A DNA stretch of 64,000 nucleotides from Cyclaneusma minus (Eukaryota > Ascomycota > Leotiomycetes > Marthamycetales > Marthamycetaceae), in contig JAKZHN010000019.1 of assembly GCA_037179335.1 (NCBI GenBank), positions 62,001-126,000 of the forward strand, read 5' to 3'. A model generated the notes under the pieces. It saw only the letters and a program-made list of their open reading frames with translations. It was not told where the DNA came from and searched no databases. Each line of letters opens with the position of its first letter. The first letter of the stretch is position 1. Both the position numbers and the translations under genes were made by a program. This document shows, piece after piece, positions 36,074 through 45,465 of this stretch.

Positions 36074-36250
36074 TTAGAGGAGCTTCGGAGCTCCTTTAAT
36101 ACCTCGATAGGTGGCTCTTGAATCACCAACACGGCTTGTGGCTCCAACCATAGCTGCTCCCATCATCATCATCGTCGTCCCATGGCTGTTGTGCGGCCTC
36201 GGGCCGTAGCCAGGGTCTCGCTGGGCCGCGGGTTTGCTGCCGAAACACAT
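36074..36250 (-). CDS. MCFG-type short protein (paralogue 3)
   Basis: Single frame of 58 residues starting MCFGSKPAAQRDPGYGPRP, with a run of four Met (TTMMMMGAAM). The leader before the ATG (AGCAAAGCAAGAACAACACGG) matches the other two genes, and the sequence after the frame also resembles their flanks (GGAGCTTCGGAGCTCC-like). It lacks the Gly-rich and Cys-rich exons, so it is a truncated copy or a gene whose later exons I could not find. Confidence 0.45.
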   Translation of the reverse strand: MCFGSKPAAQRDPGYGPRPHNSHGTTMMMMGAAMVGATSRVGDSRATYRGIKGAPKLL

Positions 36251-37257
36251 TTTTCCGTGTTGTTCTTGCTTTGCTGTGCCGTGCTTACCAAACAAACTAG
36301 GTAATAAAAAAAGTTCTTGGAGATCAAAGAGTCGGGTTATTAACAGAGTATACAGAGTCGCTGGTGTTGCTCGTGGAGTACACTGGAGTTGGGAATTCGA
36401 GAGAGCGAGGGAGAGGTGGCTTTAAGAGCGAGACGAGCATGGCGAGCATGACTGCCTAGAGAGTAAAGAGTTAAGAGCGTGCCTCAGCCTTGTGTGTACG
36501 TACATACTAGGCATCACCGTGGCTCTGCTCATGAGATTGATTATTCTCGTGATGCCAGCTTCAATCAGCCTCAGCTGAACAAAACACGAATGTTACAATG
36601 TATCTCGAACGAGCCAAGACCTGACGTTTGAACTGCCGCCTTCCACAACTCTATCTGTCAGAACTCAAATCGATATCCCGGTAGACGGTAAAATCGTAAA
36701 TCGTCGAATAAGCACAGAAAGGATTGTTCCAAGAAACTCTCAAACTTAGCACAAAGTTTAACGAGTTGGAAAATGCCGGATAGCCGCTACCGCCGCAAAA
36801 TCGCAAAATCAAGAATGCACTAATGGCGTCTAATGCAGGACTTCGGCTCGGGCTTATATCCGCTGTGAAGATGAAAAGTACTAGACTATAGTACCGACAG
36901 TCCGGAGGAGGAGTTTAGTGCCCGAGGGGCCGTTTCTCGGACTGTGAGGCCCCGAAGGTTGTAGGATGAACTGCTGGATTGGAGGTTTTTAGGGGCACAG
37001 CAGCGCTGATGCAAGATACCTACACTATAAAAGGATCGTACTTGCATGCTACCGTCACTCAATGACGAGGTCGATGAATGTTTTTCAGTAAGTATACCTT
37101 ACGGATTTTATAGGTAATTTATGGGAATCGCTAAATCGCACTTGGAGTTTTGAAATCAGAAATCGCATATAGGTCAAGTCTTTTTAGAAATAGCTCAGCC
37201 GCCGCTTTAGTTGCTTTTCTTTAATAACTGAGGTGGGTACCTTGATAAATGGATCCT
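36251..37257. other. Spacer, nothing recognised
   Basis: No supported gene. It ends at the first block of the 19-base minisatellite. Confidence 0.5.
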
Positions 37258-37333
37258 AAGTAATTTGGAATATGCCAAGTGAGTAGATATATTCGAAGTG
37301 ACTGGGAGTATTCCAAGTAACTGGGAATATTTC
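37258..37333 (+). repeat. 19-base minisatellite, block 1
   Basis: Four exact-length units beginning 37258, 37277, 37296 and 37315. The consensus is AAGTAACTGGGAATATTCC, with the palindrome GGAATATTCC inside. Confidence 0.85.
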
Positions 37334-37458
37334 ATCTCGGTCCAGTAAATGCCAGTAATTGATTCCCATCCTGGAATCTCCTTCTTTTCCGACATGGTCC
37401 GCACGTCTTTGCACATTGACGCAAAGCTCCGGCATTTGGCCATCCCTGATCAGGGGCT

Positions 37459-37990
37459 TCAGGTCTGCGTGAACCAGCTCGTTCCTACTTGCTTCTGCTC
37501 TTGGGAACATCGTTCTTTCGTGCAGGTTGGGCTGATGTGCCCCTCTTCGCCACAATTATAACAGGTGGGGGACCGTCCGTTCCTAGTGGCTGCCGTTTCC
37601 CGCTGGAAACGCGCATTTGCATCGCCTTTTGCTTTACCGTTGCCATAGCCGTTAGAGTAACCGTTGTTGTAGCCGCGGTTAGCTCGCTGCTGGTCAAGAT
37701 TTCGGCGGTACTCCTGATTGGTATAACCAGTTTGCGGCGGAGGGAGGGCATTCCGTCTGTAACCATCATCGAGGAACATCCTAGCATTTGGCCCCGCAAG
37801 CGTGAGCGACCTGTCGAAGACAGGCTGGCAAACAGTCTTTGTCGTGGTCTGGTGGATCGATGCCGAAGAGGTGTCTGCAGGTCTATTGTTGGATCTACTC
37901 GGCCTTCGTCGCTTTTCGTTGATCTCTGGTCACACTCAACGGGGCTCTCGGGTCCGTGACGTTCTGATCTGGGTGTCGGTCCTTTGGGCT
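37459..37990 (-). pseudogene. Retrotransposon Gag remnant with zinc knuckle
   Basis: The frame ends in a classic CCHC knuckle, CYNCGEEGHISPTC (complement of about 37521-37565), after a basic, Asn/Gly/Tyr-rich stretch (NNGYSNGYGNGKAKG), as in Gag proteins of fungal LTR elements. It can be traced back only to about 37990 and stops shortly after the knuckle. No protease, reverse transcriptase or LTR is attached on this strand. Confidence 0.65.
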
Positions 37991-38084
37991 CGGGGAGCCT
38001 GGTGTGAATGTCGACGTGGCAGACAGGGTCTTGGAGGGTAAGCGAAAGACTTGATCAGAAGGCGATGCCAACTCAGACGTCGAC

Positions 38085-38444
38085 ATGCTTGGAGAAACGC
38101 ATCAGCCCAACCGAGAGGAAGACGATGATGAACGTGGTCCTCGCAAGGCGCAGAAGACGGAGAAGCGACGTCGAGCAGCCCCTTCAGGGCCCAAGCGAGT
38201 CAAAATGATGAAGGGTAAGCCGGAGTACGACATCCTAGACTTCCTCCGTGATGCACCGGTTCCCAAGGATCTCACCTGGGGATGTCTTTTTGACTACTCT
38301 CCCCGAGCAGCTCAAGAGCTTCATAGAGGCTTAGTAGGTAGTGGCGTACAGTTTGATGCAGTCGAGGGCATCCGAAAAGTTGATAGCAAGTGCGCGGCAG
38401 CTGTGGTAGATGGAGTAGAGGGTTGGGTGTGGTATGGCCTTTAG
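38085..38444 (+). pseudogene. Retroelement polyprotein fragment, opposite strand
   Basis: A 119-codon frame that begins acidic and becomes basic, then reads KPEYDILDFLRDAPVP followed by LTWGCLFDYSPRAAQEL. That resembles the linker between Gag and protease in fungal retroelements, where a P-V-P...L...SP motif is common. An in-frame TGA lies just upstream with more acidic residues before it, which suggests a mutated longer frame. It runs against the Gag remnant beside it, so at least two insertions or an inversion are involved. Confidence 0.4.
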
Positions 38445-38549
38445 CATCTTTGGAGAGAATAACTGTGGGGTGCCTCTGGGAATGGGGGTGTATATATAGT
38501 CATTAGTGGACCATCAATTCTGTCCTTCGGGACCTGGCTTGGTGGATAG

Positions 38550-38705
38550 ACCTTATACAATAACCCGTTTTTCGTCGACGGCGCCTACCGCGAGGCGGTT
38601 GCCGATCTAGTCCAATTGGAACAGGCGTGCGCTGAAAACGATGAGCAGCGAAACTCTGTGCTATTTACCGCCCTTTTCAGGGCTGGCGTTAAGTATTTCA
38701 AATGA
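38550..38705 (+). pseudogene. Orphan exon-like frame next to the minisatellite
   Basis: Starts after an AG and reads YNNPFFVDGAYREAVADL, then LEQACAENDEQRNSVLFTAL and FRAGVKYFK to a stop. The coding quality looks real, but no upstream exon is clear. The stop codon lies inside the first minisatellite unit. It has the spacing Y-R-E...L-E-Q...A of the partial gene at the right edge (63598-64000). Confidence 0.35.
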
Positions 38706-38794
38706 CTGGGAGTATTCCAAATAATTGGGAGTATTTCAAATAACTGGAAGTATTTCCAATACTGGGAATAGTTTCAGTAATCATGAATATTCAC
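38700..38794 (+). repeat. 19-base minisatellite, block 2
   Basis: Five units beginning 38700, 38719, 38738, 38757 and 38776, each 19 bases and of the same consensus as block 1. Confidence 0.85.
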
Positions 38795-39158
38795 AATCCA
38801 GACAAGTTGAGGTCAAACCAGCAAAGTTGCCATTCGCTACAGTACACGTATGACCACCTACCCAGAGGAACGACTTTCTGTCCCATGATCCGCAATGTCC
38901 CACCACCCAACGCCCCCGGACCATGCAAATGCAGCAGCAAGCAACGAAATCGAATGCCCCATCGTATCTAGGCGCCATAGGCACCCTGGGCACCCTAGGC
39001 ACTCTCAAAAAAGAGAGAGAATCAGAAGACGACCAGCCAACCATTGCATACTGTTACAAGAAGCGCCATTCCTATTCATCCACTCCATCCACTCCGAAAG
39101 CAAAAAAGAAGTCCTCGCAGTAGAAGTTCTCCTGCCGCCAAAAATCAGGAAGATTCCT
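38795..39158. other. Spacer between minisatellite blocks 2 and 3
   Basis: No supported gene; short overlapping frames only. Confidence 0.5.
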
Positions 39159-39233
39159 AGTCATTACGGATATTCCCAATGTTTGGGAATATTCCTAATT
39201 CCTGCGAAAACTCCCAATCATTGGGGTTTCAGA
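39159..39233 (+). repeat. 19-base minisatellite, block 3
   Basis: Units begin at 39159, 39178, 39197 and 39216. They are more divergent, but TTTGGGAATATTCC is kept. Confidence 0.7.
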
Positions 39234-39341
39234 CTCCACCGCGAGAGCCATCTTGGTTGAGGGAAGCCGAAAGACCAGAGACCAGAGCACACGCTTGCCA
39301 CGAAAAGAAGCAAAACGCAGGTGAGAAACAGCCGCAGCACC

Positions 39342-41422
39342 TCACGACGTCCGCATCAAGTTTGCGAAGATGGTGATGCGTTCAAACTCCGCTGCCTCGT
39401 TGGGATTGGCTGGGATCGGATCGCCCTTGGGCAGAGCAGCAATCACCTCGATCCTGATCTCGTTGACGCCCGGGTAGAGACGGGCTTCGTAGAGCGGCTG
39501 GCCGTTGTTCACAGGGTGGCCGGGGATCAGAGGCATTTGCTGCAGACGCTCGTTGCGGCACAGAACAAAGATCTTGTGTTCGCGCTGCAGGACGTGGGCG
39601 GGGATGGTGGGCTTGATTTGGAGATAGTAGGTGCTGGAGGGCAGATTGAAGGTCACTGAGTTGAGACGCTTTTCGTCGTCGGGGGGAAGGTCCATTTTGA
39701 AGTGGTGGGGGATGTTGAGGCCGGGGTGGGTGGCGATGCTCACGTTGGAGACGAGAGCGTCGGCTGCGGCTGAAGTGGAGGACTGGGTTAGTACAAGTAT
39801 GTGGGGATTGAAAGGAGAGAGGGCTCACTTTTGCCTTCCTTACGGAAACGGTCCTCGAACAAGGGGTTCGGGACTAGCTGTTGACTGGGACCGTAGACAT
39901 AGGGACTGGGGACGGGATAAGGCGCCTGGACAACGGGCTTGGGGGTGCTGTGGACTGGTGGCAGCATAGCACTACCATTGGCATATGCACCACCAGTAAA
40001 TCCAGCTGAAAGTGGCGCCGGTGGCATAGGTGATGGCCTAACACTGGCCTCGCCCTTAACAATGGCGCCGTTTGTAGGAGTTGGGGAAGATGCCGATCCA
40101 GACAAGGCGGAACGCGGGTTTGGAGTCGAAGAGTTGCGGGAGTTGGCCTGAGCATGTTTGCTCTGAGGCACCAATGCGGGAGACGCGGCTGCAGAATTGC
40201 CGTTGGAAACCGCACCAGATCTGGGGATTGGAATAGTGATCTTGTGGCCGCCGCCGGACTTCGTCTTCAGGGTAATTTTCGTCGTGCCAGATGGCTCGAC
40301 GACATGCCTTTTCGCTTCCTTCAGACGTTCTTCGAAGAATTCCTACAACTGCGTCAATGAGGGTGCAAAAAGCGTCCGTAATTACAGCATACCTTGAACT
40401 CTCCAGCAAGATTGAAAATCTCGCTACCGTCTTCATTGAAGTACTGGGCGTTGACCCAGATGGTGCTGATTGTCTCCTCAAAGTCTTTCCAATTCTTGAA
40501 TTCGCTGATTCCTGTTGCTCTGCTCTGACCATGCTGACCCTTCACTCGCTTCTGAAAGGAAGTGAGGCTCATCGGGTTCTTGATAATTTCATAGTACTCC
40601 TTCAAAGTCCTGGAAGGGAGAGTGACAAACACCTCGAAGGCAACACCTTCATCACTGCAATTCGATTAGTTTTGTACGGAACATCTAGAAGGAATAAAGG
40701 ACTTACTTCTCGTCATACTTGTATGTCATCAAGTCGGCAACAATCTTCTCCTGTGCCTGCTGGAACGTGAGTCCCTCGAAACCCCTCGCAGCATACTCTT
40801 GGTTGGAGTAAGACTGAGAAGACTGAGGTTGGGCGACCGAAGCACTCCTCTTCCTTTTGCTGCTGACCATCTCTTCGATGTCTTCGGGCTCACCCTCTGC
40901 GTCTTCTTCTTCGGCTGGTGTAGGGTGGCGGTAGTTGTCGGGGATGGGAGTTGCAACGGCTTGGTAACTCTTGTCTTGATATGCGGGGTTGTGCTTCACC
41001 ATGAAATTGCTCAGCGCTTTGCGCATCCGTTCAGCGTCCTCGTAGATATCAGAGCCCTTCGTATTGTATTCTTTTGCGTTGGCGATCATGCGCTTGAAGT
41101 AGCCCTCCAAGGCCGAAAGATTCTCAAAATACCGCTCGTGTAACTTCTTCTCGATAGTATCAATCGCAATAGGCATACGAGTAACCCTGTAATAATCGGG
41201 GTGGTCCTTTCGGCTTGGGAGGGTCAAGAAAGCCTTTGCAACAAGGCGTTTCCTATGAATGGCACATGAGCACTGGCCCGGAACGTTTGTTACGCGAGGT
41301 GATTGTCACGGGAGGCATTCGAAAACTTACGATTTGTCTTGGGTTCGCTTGATGTGCTCCAAGAACTCGAGGCCGAACTCAGTGGTGGTCTCCCTTGTCT
41401 CGCCGTTGGAGAGATCGATTTC
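39342..41422 (-). CDS. RSC4: Rsc4-like tandem bromodomain subunit of the RSC complex (5' end unresolved)
   Basis: RSC remodels nucleosomes at promoters; Rsc4 reads acetylated histone H3 with two bromodomains. Exons found: 41422-41331, 41252-40707, 40654-40393, 40342-39829 and 39769-39342, all joins in frame, giving 613 residues from EIDLSNGE onward. The first block (TTEFGLEFLEHIKRTQDKS) is the family's N-terminal signature. Bromodomain 1 runs from TLPSRKDHPDYYRV to NAKEYNTKGSDIYEDAERM and bromodomain 2 from TLPSRTLKEYYEII to NAQYFNEDGSEIFNLAGEF. Each keeps the Asn (NA-x-x-Y/F-N) that binds acetyl-lysine. After a Pro/Ser-rich linker comes a conserved beta-rich C-terminal domain. An N-terminal exon must lie upstream (41430-41900) but no clean ATG frame joins in phase. 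Confidence 0.88.
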
Positions 41423-41890
41423 CTGCAAAGAAGACCTGTTAGCAGCGTGTCTCGGCAGGGTTGAAATCACGAAGCAGACGAAACAGAGCTCCACCTGGCA
41501 AGCAGACGGATCGCATATGCCTTCGAGAGGTCCGGCGGACAGAACAAACCAGGCGGAAGCGAGGGCGAGGCATGTTGACGGAATTGTTTGGATAGACTGC
41601 GTGTTGGCAAAGGCAAAAGGCGTGTTGCTGAATGAAGGTCGTCTCGAAGCTCAACTCCCGGTCGAGTTCGATGTCGAAGTCTGCTTTCCCGTCCTTTTTA
41701 GGCGCCGGCGATACGATCTTCCATCGCTATTTCTGCCTAGCCGTGTTTCTCCAGGATGGTTTGCTGGACATGCCCCTTTTGATAGCAAGCGGTTTGCGCT
41801 CCTCGACATTCCTCCACACCCTTCGCAACCCTCGCGGGCGCAACACACCTGTCCCCAACCACGAGCTTCTCTGCTCAACGGAATCGCACG

Positions 41891-42190
41891 ATGTCGCAGA
41901 TAAAAGTAAAGTATTTCTCTCTTACCGCAATCTTCCTTCTCTTCACATTTCTGTCATCTCCACTGCTGTCGGCAGCGGCGGTGCCATTTGCCCTTTTCTT
42001 GGAATCCATCGCGACGTATATGTGCTTCGTCGCGCAAGTCCGGCGACCACTCTCCCGTTGTCAGTTTCTTTGCGCTGGTATTGCCTGTGCCGCAATGGCT
42101 TTCCTCCTTTCGTGTTTGACGGGCTCGGCGGGAGCTTCGCTGGGTGCAGCTCGGACGACGCGATGGGGGACGCGCTGCGGTGTGGGCTAG
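41891..42190 (+). CDS. Uncertain 99-residue membrane ORF
   Basis: Starts MSQIKVKYFSLTAIFLLFTF and has three hydrophobic segments, so a small membrane protein is possible. It overlaps, in another frame, a longer unrecognised open frame (41632-42663, 343 codons) that itself overlaps the probable first exon of the Rsc4 gene on the other strand. At most one is real, perhaps neither. Confidence 0.2.
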   Translation: MSQIKVKYFSLTAIFLLFTFLSSPLLSAAAVPFALFLESIATYMCFVAQVRRPLSRCQFLCAGIACAAMAFLLSCLTGSAGASLGAARTTRWGTRCGVG

Positions 42191-42663
42191 GTCTTGTCGC
42201 TGGGCTCCCCTACGCTGGCGAGGATGGGAGAAATTTGTACGAAAGGCTAGGCAACGAGTCTCTGCAGGCTGCAGTGCGAAATCCGATTATCGCGAGGGTT
42301 ATTCGGCCTCGATGGCTCTCTTCTGCGATTTATTGCGACGTCTGGGGATTTGAATGCAGCAGTGCGTCGCGAAAGGTGTGCCGTTTTGCTGGGATGCTAC
42401 TTGACGTTCCCGCCCACGTGATGCAGCTGTTGGTTTTAGGTAAGCCGGGCCGAGTGTCGTTCCTTTGTCTCGACGGCTTCCTGGCTCTCACACAAACGGG
42501 ACTGGAACTTGGGTCTTTCGGGGGATGGGGAGGATTTCCTGTGATTGGAATTGCATTTTACGCGAGTGACCCGAGTACCTTATTCTGTCTAGCTGGCCCG
42601 TCCGGATTCACCATCGGACCACAGAGTGCGGGAGCCGTCTTCCTCACAAAGCAATCACGATGA

Positions 42664-43644
42664 GAAGTGGTACGAGATGATCTGAAGGTAGTCGTACCAC
42701 TGGTAGCTGTTTCAAACTTATGGGCGGGATGGAACCATGCTTTCTTCGAAGCAGACATGACAAAGAGGTCAAGTTGGGCTTTCCCACGCTGTGCAAGTTG
42801 AACCAGTCGTTGATTTGCGGTTCGAAGCAGTGACGACGGGAGGGGCAGTAAGACATCTGACGGTCTGCTCGTGAGAAGGATCAGGAAATGGCTGCATTTG
42901 AGCGTGTCACTGGCCTTGGAGGATAAACTCGTAGTGAAATGCTTCATATTAAAGCGGGAGATATAGAAAATATGATATCAGCTATATCAGCTACCACTTA
43001 GAGAACAGAGATACATCGATACATAGCATGTGCACGTCGACTCAAGTCTCGCGCTGGTTGCCCCGCAGTTTCACGTAAACAACCGGCGCTGGGCCCCTCC
43101 TGCAGAAACCGCAAGGCTTGAGCCTCGATGCGCAGCGCTGCCCTGCTCCTGAGAAAAATTGATCCCCTCCCCCCCAAAACACGCGACAGCCGTCCGCATA
43201 ACCATCAAGACTGCTCCAGCGCCCGTCCAAAACACAACACCCAATTGACGCAATTCCGACTCGTTCCGTCCCACAGGCCTCCCCAAGCTCACCGCCTCGC
43301 GCATCCCAGGCCGCCATACAAATACCCCCGGCTGGGCCCTTGCGCAACTTCTCTGCCCGCCCCCGACATTTCAAATCGCAGAGACGCGCGCCTGCTCCAA
43401 GCCCGACTGCAGAACCGCCCAAACCACCACCAGATCCCCCGCGCTTACTCCCCCAGCCTTGCCGTCTAGCTCGACGCTCCGTTACGCCTGCGCCCTGGCA
43501 TTTTGTCCCGTGCAGGATCGCCGAATCCGCAATTGAACCATCCGCGCCCCTCCTGGGTCAACCCCACGGTACAAGTCTCTCGTGCGCGAGACCTTCAACC
43601 ACAAAAGGATCTCCAGAATAAGCTCGAGCCAGTTCTGCGACACC
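42664..43644. other. Spacer upstream of CKS1
   Basis: Gene-free as far as I can see. It holds the GC-rich promoter and leader of the Cks1 gene (about 43050-43640). Confidence 0.5.
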
Positions 43645-44170
43645 ATGGCCGTCATGGACTTGGACTACAGCCGCCGCAACCAGAAGCCTAGGCCTCTGAC
43701 CGACAGCGAGAAGGAACGGCTGGAGGAGTTTATCGATTCCATACACTACTCGGCGAGGTGCGTTACCTTGATGTGCGCTTGTTTGCTACGCGCAATGCGA
43801 CTGACTTTGCATACAGATACAGCGACAAGGAATACGAGTACCGACACGTCCAGCTCCCGAAGGCCATGCTCAAGCAAATACCCAAAGAATACCACGACGC
43901 GCAGAAGGGAACGCTGAAGCTGCTGTGGGAAGAGGAATGGAGAGCGCTGGGCATTACACAGGTGAGGGAGCTCTTGCTTCAGAAGCTAGGATCGCATGCT
44001 GACAATGTCTTTGCAGAGTCTGGGATGGGAGCATTACGAAGTACACGAGCCAGAGCCACACATCCTCTTATTCAAGTAAGTTGCGAAACGGATCACCCAC
44101 CACACGTTCTTCCCAATGCTGATTCTCTTGCTCCAGGAGACCAATCAACTACGTCCCGCCCACTCAATGA
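43645..44170 (+). CDS. CKS1: Cyclin-dependent kinase regulatory subunit Cks1/Suc1
   Basis: Small phosphate-binding adaptor that docks on Cdk1 and promotes multisite phosphorylation. Four exons: 43645-43757, 43817-43961, 44017-44075 and 44137-44170; the introns are 54-61 bases. The product is 116 residues, the normal size. Diagnostic segments are YSDKEYEYRHVQLPK, LLWEEEWRALGITQS with the conserved W for substrate docking, GWEHYEVHEPEPHILLFKRP (the HEPEPHILLF hallmark, with the HxPEPH hinge of Cks strand exchange), and the short end INYVPPTQ. The N-terminus has an extra dozen residues before the conserved core, which is common in filamentous fungi. Confidence 0.97.
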
Positions 44171-45465
44171 AGGGTCCACCAACATGGAATATCTTCTCAT
44201 ACTATGATAATATCGCGGGGCGACCGTTTGGTTGAAAAGGGCATGAGGCTACATGTGATCATGCTTCAACGATGTTACGTCCCAGGTCTATCCGCATCGC
44301 ATTCATGGCCGGCGAGCGCTCTCTCTTCATGTACCCTTAGAGGTCTGGTTAATTCCGAAGCTTTGAATCCTTTGCATTCAGCCCAAAGGCTATCTTGAAT
44401 GTGTGTGATTTGTGAAGTTGGGCACCCCAAAATCGTTTGACACGAGCTCGCGTGACTTTCCTGCAGCAACTAATTGACCTCTCGGACCTGTCAAGTTGGT
44501 GGAGGTCGAGGGGCAGAGCCTGGCCCGCGCAGAATAAACCTCCCGAGGTCCAGATGGGATTTGTGAATTGGCATTTGGAGCTTGAGCTTGTCCGTGTCGC
44601 GTCAGGGGCAGAGCTATGTGGTTGTAGACCGTCACTGACCGTCTATCGCCAGCAGTCCGCGTGGAGTTGTGTGGGTTTGCATAGCTCTGGAGCCCCTGAC
44701 AAAAGCTGGCTTGACCTGAAGCAGCACAATTCCTCTGCCGGACCCTTTTGACCCTTGCTAGAGTAGCTTTGCTCGTATGCTAGCTAAAGCTTTTCCTCGC
44801 AAGATTTATGCTGTCGACTCCTGGAGACGGCTGCTTCAGATGCGTGTTGCCCTATTGTCGATGTTGGTTGCGAGTCTGCCGAGTCGATGTCATCCCCTCT
44901 CGTTCACGCCACCTGCTCGACTTCCAATTTCGAACCGAAAGACCGTTTGTAGCAGGCCGACCGCTGCCTTTCGTGACGTTGCCCGAGGGCCCCTTAGATT
45001 GACGCCGTCGGAAGATGGGCGCATTAGAGTCTACCGGTCCGGATAAATAAATGGCCTGATAGACATATTTTGTGACACGATCTCTCTTGGCGGAAAGGCT
45101 GAGAACATCCCTTTAAGCATTGAAGCCCGGCCGTCCAGGAACTTGCCACGTTTTAATACTTTGTCCAGCCACTCCCTCCATGTATATAGACTTCCCAATT
45201 TCTCATTTTCCATAAAGCAAATCATAAACCGCTGATCTTGATTCAAGACGGTAATCAATAAGCCCTTTGTTGAGACCCGCCGATCCTACGTCGATAAATC
45301 TGTCCTTTCATCGGCTTACCAACCCGAACTTTCTTAAAGGGTCTCCTGAAGGATCGATCCGATCGTGACTTGGGTCTTTGGAACCCAGCTTCACATACAG
45401 CAACATACAAAGCTTGCATGATACCTCTGTTGGTATCTGCCACTCCTTAGAATCCACTCGCGACG
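44171..45465. other. Spacer between CKS1 and ERO1
   Basis: No complete gene. A protein-like fragment on the minus strand is listed at 45031-45285. The right end is the ERO1 promoter. Confidence 0.5.
45031..45285 (-). pseudogene. Unrecognised protein-like fragment
   Basis: About 85 codons open to a stop, reading GLLITVLNQDQRFMICFMEN, then a W-x-x-W-L segment and ending IRPFIYPDR. It looks like a coding tail, but the upstream frame has a TAG and no splice partner was found. No family is recognised. Confidence 0.25.
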
